Shown: piece after piece, positions 55,619 through 64,000 of the stretch
How the letters are laid out: the number at the start of each line of letters is the position of its first letter
How positions within the stretch are numbered: position 1 is the first letter of the stretch
Program-made: the position numbers and the translations under genes
Assembly (NCBI GenBank): GCA_907163375.1
Contig: CAJQUW010005326.1
Coordinates: 1 to 64,000, forward strand
DNA length: 64,000 bases
From: Prostheceraeus crozeri
Lineage: Eukaryota; Platyhelminthes; Polycladida; Euryleptidae
Direction of reading: 5' to 3'
The notes under the pieces: generated by a model
What the model was told of the DNA's origin: nothing
The model's database searches: none
What the model saw: only the letters and a program-made list of their open reading frames with translations

Positions 55619-57288
55619 CAGAGTTGGAAAAGTCGGAATTGGAATTAATTCCGATCCGGAATTAATTCCATTTTTCGTCGGAATTGGAATTGGAATTGAC
55701 GATATTTAAATCTACTGGAATTGGAATTAGAATTGACCTTGATAAACCTCAATTCCATTTTTTCGATAGACCTGTGATGAATCTACATGTATTTGTACAA
55801 AAATTTAAATCACAGTGCTCGGCCGTTGTGTTAACTGCACGCAAGGATAAGAGAGAGATAGATCGACAGAGGTAGCTTTATTCTATAGTTGAATAAAAGG
55901 TGTTTTTTGTGACTTCGATGGGCCTACAGCCCCGGACAATGTTATTTCAGCGATTAAGCAGACAATGAAAAGACAATCATCTTTGTTCAATCTGTTATTT
56001 AGTTATTTATCAAGTAAGATAATTAATCAGAATAAAGCAATTGTTGAATTTAGTTCTTAGTTCTTTAGTTGGATAAGCACAAAAATTGGAGATTAACTTA
56101 ATTGTTGTACAGTTGTACACACGAAAAACAAGTGGTTTGGAAAGAGGAAAATTAACGCTGCATTAAAGGGCAGCAACCCTGTCAGTTCAAACCATAATAT
56201 AGACAGTGTCAACAAATTATTCTAATAATTAATTATTCAATTACATGAACTATTATTCAACTTCCAATCACAACAATTAACAATATTTATTTTTAGGACT
56301 ACAGTTATATAGATACGATACGCAACGATAAAAGAAAAAATTTACACTTATAGTTCACCTCTTAATGTTGAATTCACTTCAATTCGATCGGACTCACTTA
56401 TATCAAAATTATGTCATAAATATCAGTGTCACTTATACCGTCAATCTTCAATCGTGCTCGCTGATGTGTTGCCGTACAGGCTGCTGTGTTGTTGTTCGCT
56501 GGCAGGCAGTTGTTGTTATTATTTCTGTAGTTATGTTACACGTACCGCGAGAGCCCGGAGTTCTTCTAACTGCTACTAAAGATGTCGTATGTGTTGCTGT
56601 TGGTAGTTGTTGTTGTGTCAATTTCTCATCGTTTCTAATTTATTCAAATTTTTGAGACTTGACGATAAAACCACTTTCTTTTGAAAATTGAAAGAGTTTC
56701 CTTTAATCTCTACCCGTTAGCTTTCGACCCGACCACATTTCGTTCTTATCACGGAATTTTTAATATCCTTTTTTAACATGGACCATTAATCAGATTTCAT
56801 GATATCATTTTTATCGTCGTTTTTTCTTTCATCAACAATCACGTTATTCGCACATTGAATTTCTTTCTTCTGTCAGTTTATTAATATATTTATTCGCATC
56901 TCATCTATCTCAGCGTTTGATTCTTTGCTGACCATTAACTTTCTTTTCTTTTTTTACGAGATATTGAATATCTCGTTTACGAAACGAAAATGGCGTAGGC
57001 TGACCGGTTACATGTATACATACACACAAAAAATATGAACTATGAACATGAAAACGTACATAGGAACGACGCAGGGAACAGCACACAGGAACAACGAGGA
57101 TAGGATAAGGGCACATGGGTGAGATTGAAACGAACAAAGGTTAGATGCATTAACATAATACACAATATGCGACATGCAATTATCGGAATTGAATCTTATT
57201 ATGGAATTGGAATTGGAATTGAATTGAACTGTTTCGACTGGAATTGGAATTGGAATTTAAAAAATTTAGTGGAATTTTTCCAGCTCTG
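55619..57288. mobile_element. 1.67-kb hAT-type non-autonomous element with exact 8-bp target duplication
   Basis: The TIRs are cagagttggaaaag (55619 onward) and ttttccagctctg (ending 57288), with one difference in the first 12 bp. The target duplication CTTCCAAT is exact (55611-55618 and 57289-57296). Both subterminal regions consist of ggaatt repeats (55632-55720 and 57200-57257). Eight-bp duplications and CAGAG ends are characteristic of hAT elements. No transposase frame is present inside. Confidence 0.85.
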
Positions 57289-57296
57289 CTTCCAAT

Positions 57297-60162
57297 CTTT
57301 CTCCATTTCCTGATGTATTCAAGTAATTCTGAAAGATATCAAAAATAAGTTCCTCTTTTGATATAATTTTTTGTCAGTAGCTTTTTTCCACCAGGCTAAA
57401 TGGATCTGTAAAACTAAGACTCTTGTCCAATTTGTTAACTAGCAGATTGCAGTCTACGGTCAATCAAAATCACTGTGCAAACTTAAGTTATAAATGGTTG
57501 GAATGATAATAGCCACACCATAGCATTTAGAATGTTTGTGGATTAATTCAATGTTCATAGGCATATGATCGTATGATTTGCTAAATGCATGTTTAATTTC
57601 TTATCTGAATCTGAATAATACTGTGGATCCATTTTCAAAGTTAATTATGATCATTGTCTTTGATTATGATATTTTGGAACAGAAGTCAACATTCCTGGCG
57701 GAAAGTTATAACCCGATATATGCTGATAACTGGTATACGCAAACATTCAGTTAAACAAAATACAGGAAAATAAAGCTTCTCTGCCCTCAACGAATTCTTA
57801 GACCAAATAGCGATTCGACCCGCCGTGAACAGAATCCCGCACATGCAAGCCACGAAGAGGACTGTATAACCATGCAAAGTAAAGGTCACTTAAGGAGCAA
57901 CCGAGTGCAAATTGCTGTATCGGGATTTGAAGGAAACACACTTGAATTATAGCTGGTATTTGAGAGTGCATTATTCGACGATATTTACTTTCCTTCGATA
58001 TCTTTTTCAAATACCTTATTGATCATTTAACGCACGACAACATGTTTTTCGGCTAAGATTAAACAAAAACAGTATAGGCCTACTAATCACGTTGCGTGCA
58101 CAACTTAGTGATCATCAGCAGTGTAGTGTGCTCTTGCTGGATTATTTTTCGGAATTATTTTCCATCCTTATTTGCAGCGACTTCATAGGCCTAATCCGCA
58201 GCGTCCTCTCGCTTTATGTAGGCCTGTTGTTCGATGCGCTTCTTTCATATGGTCAGCACTAGCGAATTCCCTTCCGCTGAGTGCGGCGTGCTCAACTCTG
58301 TTTACACCAAGCTTTTGTGCAAATCATTTCATTCGTTTTTCTAATGCTTGGCCATTCTGGAAGTTGCATGCCTGTTCTACGTCTTTGGGAAAATATATCT
58401 TGTGAAATGATCGTTTCTTTCTTGATCGCCCGCGCCACTGTTCCATGCTCTGTATCTGTGTAGTTCTGTTGCTGTTGTATGCATAGTTCTGTCGTTGATG
58501 CTTCTTACATGTGTATTTCGGTCGAACTTTTGACTTTGCTTCGATCCTATATACCTATTTATCTTCTCCAGAGTTGAGCGGGACACCTTCTCAGCATGTC
58601 AGTCGTTTGCGCACAGCAGCCGAAAGTAGAATTGATGATGATGTCATCACGGACAGGCGTAAGGAAGATATAATCATTCGCCACTGGGTGCATGGAAAGC
58701 TGAGGCCACAGGAGTTGAATTGTGCCTTAAGATTACACTTAGAAAGTAAAAGTCACATGTTCATCGGCGATCGATGCTTGATCACCATCATAGTCCGGTT
58801 ATGTGTTTATTAGCACAATAATCAATGAAAACAGATCAATAATGTCTGTTTCAATCGATCTCCATTAGACAAGACAATGCTGGCTGTCCAAGTATCCATT
58901 TCTGCATACACAGACGCATCCGCTTCTGAGTTGCTTTTCATCCAGGGTAATTTGATCTTTCATAAAAATTATATCTTTTTTCCGAATATGTAATTGTAAA
59001 TTGCATTTCAAAACATTCTGAAGGTAAAAAGCAAATTTAGAATCATAGTCCCGCGATGTTATAGAAAATTTGAATGGAACATTAACATGCTATTTTAATC
59101 AGTTCACTGCTCTTTCAGTCAAAGACATTTGCTATGTACTATTTTTTATTCTTATTACTTGTATTAAGATTGGGGTGGGCAGTGTTTGAAACATTTGTTT
59201 AAAAGAGTGTTTTAAAACACGCTGAAAAAATGTCTAAAATATGTTTTTTAAGAAGTGATTATTTATAGAATTTTTTCAATCAGTGGTTCTTGCATTATTG
59301 CTCAGATTCCTCCCTAAACATTGAAAATATGCTCAATTCCTCCCTTTCAACTTGCAGGTCCTTACTCGAGTTTTAAAAAGAATTCAAGGATAGTAGCAAC
59401 ACATATTTTCAAATACAGTAACTAATTCAAATACGGTAACTAATCAGGAAGTATGTAAGTACGTGTATTTAGAAAGTGCTGTCAAGAAAGATTGCAACAA
59501 AAAGCTGTAATGACCAAAGACGATGACTGCTACATCAGCGTCTGTAGTAAACCTATTTCAATGATCGAGAAGCCTATTTAAATGTATTATGACTGCAGTC
59601 ACAATTCTTTGTCTGGGAGGAAATCGGCAGATATTGCTCATTCAAAATGCTCCCTCGAACCTTATTCCTCCAAAATCCTTCTTCGACCGTCATTTCACCT
59701 TTGGCATATTGAATTCTTCCGCTCAGGGAGCCACATAGCCTCCGGTTAAGAATCATGCAAGAATACAGCCAAAACAGTTTGGGAGCAGTTTCAAAGTTGA
59801 GGGGGCAAAAGGAAACGCATGCCTATTTGGTAATTGTTGTCTAAACGTTCTATGAAGCGTTTTTTGAAAGGATGCTAGTTGATGTCAAGGAGTAGGCTTA
59901 ATGTATCCATTATGAATCTTTAATATTTGCACTTTTATGAATTTAATAATACAAAACCACGGTACAATGCCCTGCTTCGATGCTCATTAAACTAATTCAA
60001 AATTTTATTATCCTTAGAACAATATTAGATTTTATCAGTTTATTATGAAATTGGAAAATTCAAGTATGTGCAAACACAAAGTTTACCTCATGCTTAAACT
60101 CGATTTGAATTCCACCTTTTCTTTGTATTCCTGAAAGTCTTGAATATCATAGAAAAATAATA
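57297..60162. other. Gene-poor host DNA
   Basis: Short frames only, none with a recognisable domain. No repeat of note was seen. Confidence 0.45.
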
Positions 60163-60549
60163 TTATGTTATTATGCCAATCTCGATAAAAGATTTTGCAT
60201 AGAAAACCAAGCAAATTTCTGACAAAATTTTCTGACAAAAAATAAATTGCTTCATCATCTCTTGAATGTCAAGGGAGTAGAGAATGTCTTGATTGATATG
60301 AAGCAGAGTGATATGTGTAAGGCATTGTTGGGTCATCCGAGAGCGTATCCACGTCTTCAGGCGACGTAATGACGAAAAGGATCTTTCAGCATCAGCTACG
60401 GATATTGGCAAGCACAATACCAACTGTAGCAATTTTTCGGCTTCGCAGATTATTTGTCGACTGACAGAATCCAATTTTGCAAGGGTATCATGAAGAATAA
60501 GCAATATCGTAGCTGATGATCGACATCTGAGCTGCTTTAGCATAAACAA
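60163..60549 (-). pseudogene. hAT transposase C-terminal dimerisation domain, fragment
   Basis: The frame of 128 codons contains LQLVLCLPISVADAERSFSS, then LRRLKTWIRSRMTQQCLTH and ITLLHINQDI. This is the hAT C-terminal signature (P.s.a.aERsFS.LrriKt.lRs.m...rL..l..l.i) seen in ZMYM1-like hAT proteins. In the enzyme this region pairs two transposase monomers and contains the last catalytic Glu (in AERSFS). The upstream catalytic parts are absent. Upstream of it, GC-rich sequence near 60800-60850 (gggggggcagctgccctcct) resembles the 5' ends of such elements. Confidence 0.8.
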
Positions 60550-62136
60550 ACCTTTTGCAGAGGTCGCTACATTCCTTGGTTTTACATCTTATGTTGATAA
60601 ACTCTAAATCAGTTACTTAAGCCGCTGTTAACGGAAATGATGTAGCACGACAGAGGTCGTTGCGTCCTCCGACTTTTGTACTTATTCAGTGTAGAAATAC
60701 ATTGCCGAAATATTGCTTAATTAGAAGATAATAATCTATGTAAAAACATTTTTCACCATGAATATTGGAGGGCAAAAAGGATACTTTGCCCCATCAAAAT
60801 ATTTTGGGGGGGCAGCTGCCCTCCTTGCCACCCCTGCTCCCGCGTCCATGTTTGAAATCTTCTAATTCTTATTTCTCACTTGTTGAGACGATCGCTATAA
60901 TTGTTTTTTTATTAATACCTTTAGTCACTTTTTTTCAAGTATGCGCTCTGAATAGTGATGCAATGGCCTAACATATTTTTGCAATTGCTAAAAATACTAT
61001 CCACGAAAATATTGAAAACGATTTCGATCGCAACCTACTGTGTCAATTTCGTTCCTCAAATTTCAGCAGAAGTTGTTGTCGTTGTTATTTTCTATCTGAA
61101 TCACGTGACGCATTTATAAGACTACAATTTGTCAATTTCGCTAATTTTACATATTTTTTTACAAGACTGACCAACATTCAAGTATTCTGTAAAAATCAAG
61201 TAAATGTTATTAATTGACAGTTGCAAATTGCGTTAATCGATAACAATATGAACAAGTTTTGCAATCAAGTGCCTCATCAAAAAATTGAAACGAATTTGAA
61301 TTCGTTAAATCAGTTAATTCAATTTGTCGACGTCATATTGAAGGATTTAGAAACTCCATGTTCATTGTGTAAATGCAACTGAATTTGCGTTGGTCAGGGC
61401 AAGAACTCGTCTTGCACTTGGAAGTCTGTCATAAACCATGTTTTAGAAGATAGGCACTTACTTTTATGAACAGTAACTAAACTGCGATGCGTTGGACAAA
61501 TTCAGTCAGTATACAGGCGAAGGACCATGTTTCTTAACTTGAGACGGTATGTAGGCCTACATTTTCTGTATAGTTACGAAAATTGAAATATGATTTTCAC
61601 AAAAGTCATGGAAATTTCATTTAAGATTTGTTGAAAAATGTTTATTTCAACACTACTTTTCATTCCTAGACAGATGTAGACGATAAACTTCAGCCTATTG
61701 ATCGATCACTGGGTCTAGGTAGCGACACGGAAAAGTTGACAGCTTCATAATTGTTTAGGGAGATAGTAAATTAATGCAAAAATCATAAAATGAACAAAAC
61801 ATTGGGACTTCTATTCTCTCCCCCCACATTTTTCAAGTTTTCCAAAATCATCAAATTTTGCCAAAGTTACTCACATTGGATTTAGAATGGACTTGATCTG
61901 TCACTGAGTGACACTACAACACGACTGAGAAGTCATCTTGAACCCTGTGTTGAAGATTGGTACCGTGGATACTCTGTTAGAATACAAGGTACAGCCGTGA
62001 TCATGAACTTCGTGTGCTTGTTGTCTAACAGACAAATGACGAGTATCCCAGTGAATCGAAACTTACAAATCTTCTAAGTTTCTTTTAAGATTTACTGCCA
62101 AGTCTTTGCAAGACTTAATAGGAATCTTAGAAGAAA
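60550..62136. other. Gene-poor DNA with one arm of an inverted repeat
   Basis: The stretch ttgggacttctattctctcc followed by ccccacatttttc (61803-61835) has an inverted relative near 62770-62815. Otherwise nothing is recognised. Confidence 0.45.
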
Positions 62137-62283
62137 CTTGGAAGATAGGTCTGTTATCTTGGAAGATTAGTCTGTTATCCTGGAAGATTGGCCTGTTATC
62201 TTGGAAGATTAGCCTGTTATCTTGGAAGATTAGTCTGTTATCTTAGAAGATTAGCTTGCTACCTTGGAAGATTGGTCTGTTGG
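62137..62283. repeat. Seven tandem 21-bp repeats
   Basis: Copies of cttggaagattagtctgttat start every 21 bp at 62137, 62158, 62179, 62200, 62221, 62242 and 62263, with one to four changes each. They are preceded by related but worn aagattt/cttagaag words from about 62060. Confidence 0.9.
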
Positions 62284-64000
62284 TTGCCCTGTATCATGGA
62301 AAATATCAATGTTTCGTCTACAACAGCAACATGAAGAATTTCAAAAATGACTCAGCAATAAGCAAGCATGCCTTTATGCATGTACCGTAAATTTAGAAAT
62401 CCATCTTGCTGCTCTTGTAGACGAAAGATTATTGACATCTTCCATAATACAAAAAAATCAACTGGCCAAATGTATACATACAGAGATAGAGCTGTGAATG
62501 CACCAGTTATGCATTAATTTGGTTTAACGCATCTGCTTGGCTATAAAATCAAAAGGAATGACAGGTAACACATTGATGCATGTATTGAAAACATGTATTT
62601 GTTATTAGTGGTTGTATTTGTCTATAGTTGTCTAATTCTGAGGCTGTAAATGTTTTACAAGTCAGATAAGAGGAGTTTTACACACTCAACGCTGTGCGAC
62701 GTTAGTGAGACTGCCCGTAGGAGCAAGAGAAGATCGTTGACGATGCAACACTTTCGGGTGTCAACAACAGAAATGTGGGTGGGGGAAAGAATAGAAGTAC
62801 CCAAATTCATTTATTGAAACAATGTTGTCACCATGTATCTAAATTTACTACGCATCATAGATTGTATGATCCGTCTTACCAACCGGTTTGGATTTATAGA
62901 AAGTTATAAAGATTTGCAGTGCATAGTTCACAAAATATTATCAATTTCGCGTTCTGAAACATAAAATTTTGAAACGCAATCTTACATCAAGCCAATTTCA
63001 ATGGGAATTTTAGACAAAAAATTATTTAGTAAATTGAGTTTGATTAGATGCTAAATTATCATACCATCGGTAATAACTATCGAATGTCTTTAGACTTTTT
63101 CATAAAAACGACCCAATTAGATAATATCACTTGTCATCGCTCATTTAGGCTGCTATTCTGCATTATTTCTACTTCTTTTCGATCAATATCTTTCCATTCA
63201 AATCTTGAATTTAATTTTAGATAGTCAATATCAAAACAGGTGGCCGAATTAGGCTTCGATAGAGCGCTGAGTAGAACCATTTTTTGCCGTCAAACTTTTG
63301 ATTATCAGGTCTATGTGGATGAATGATAAACAAACTTCTAAAAAAATGTCAATTTTTCATTTCTTGATCGCAATTTATATGAAAAGTATCAGACGTTAAG
63401 GAAAATTCAAACCTTCACCAGAATCATATTAAGCCAAACGTGCATTTGATTAAATTCAGAGCATATTGGACTGCTCTATATTTGAAGTTATAAGGACATG
63501 AATATAAATTACCGGTAATTTACCGGTAAATTACCAGAAAATTACCGGCAAGGTAACTTAAAATAAATGACCGGTAATTTTTAAACACTATTCGCTACCA
63601 TCGACCGTTAGGTGCCAGACGCCGTAGGTCGGTCTTGTAAAGTGAATTTTTTATGAAAATTATTTTCAATTAAATTTTTTGGGGAGTCCTTTATCTTTAC
63701 ATCAGGAAACATCAAAATGAATCACCTATCAAGTGGTCAACTAAATCATGCAATCATTTGAAAGAGCATGGATATCGATATAGGCCCTAATGTTTTGAAT
63801 CCTCCTTCAATTTTCCTGGACAGGTCAAAAGGACGATGGAACTATGGGAGGTGGCAGATAAGTGAAATATTCTGCATGAAAGACGACGCTTATAAGCATG
63901 TGATAGAAAAACGAACGAAAATGGCACTAGGCCTACAACCTCCGACAGGCTAAACTTGCTGCTACGAATCTGCATAAACAAATTGACGATGACCACCGGC
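62284..64000. other. Gene-poor host DNA to the window end
   Basis: It holds the right arm of the inverted repeat near 62770-62815 and a short cluster of ttaccggtaa-type palindromes at 63511-63578. No gene is supported; a frame at 63768-63953 has no recognisable content. Confidence 0.45.

Overview
The window is nuclear DNA of an animal, most likely a marine invertebrate. It is mostly non-coding at moderate AT content and is crowded with decayed transposable elements: two lineages of Maverick/Polinton, a CR1-like LINE, Penelope-like elements with GIY-YIG endonuclease, tRNA-derived SINEs, hAT and Harbinger-type relics, and MITEs. The frequent taggcct-type words fit echinoderm or hemichordate genomes I know of, but that is a weak inference. 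I found no host gene that I could defend; the single-exon Myb/SANT gene at 52.1 kb is itself probably transposon-derived.

Layout. 1-1130: degenerate AAGTTT-rich repeats with a near-perfect palindrome at 1-421. 1788-4130: remnant of a Polinton (penton-like gene facing a family B DNA polymerase) whose polymerase is cut by an array of 489-bp tandem repeats (4131-5640). 5943-8525: a 3'-truncated, frameshifted LINE on the minus strand. 9560-10307: a 748-bp foldback element. 10322 to about 26720: a very AT-rich, gene-dense Polinton/adintovirus-like element of about 16.4 kb. 26.7-64 kb: gene-poor host DNA with scattered elements: a Penelope-like element with a TIR element nested in its 3' end (34.3-36.6 kb), two inverted tRNA-SINEs with hammerhead-like cores (40.9-41.3 kb), a second Penelope fragment (42.0 kb), the Myb gene (52.1 kb), a LINE tail (54.5 kb), a MITE and a hAT-type element with an exact 8-bp target duplication (55.4-57.3 kb), a hAT transposase tail (60.2 kb) and 21-bp tandem repeats (62.1 kb).

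The large Polinton carries a two-TM protein, an unassigned coiled-coil protein, penton, packaging ATPase, protein-primed type DNA polymerase (minus), an unknown acidic 460-aa protein (minus), a fiber-like gene, a minor virion protein, the double jelly-roll major capsid protein, a membrane-active-like protein, a phospholipase A2-integrase fusion and an adenain-type protease (minus). Together these are a replication, packaging, virion and integration set. The copy is dead but young: capsid, penton, polymerase, integrase, fiber and ATPase genes each carry one or a few stops or frameshifts in otherwise good frames. No right terminal repeat is visible.

The most unusual signal is a family of short GC-rich palindromes, usually in pairs, scattered through this AT-rich element. 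They lie between genes and also inside at least six genes, where they are mostly read in frame as extra residues. Three of them are translated in the same phase as Arg-Ala-Leu/Ser-Pro. They resemble the double-hairpin elements of fungal mitochondria and the Rickettsia palindromic elements. I do not know of a description of this in a Polinton.
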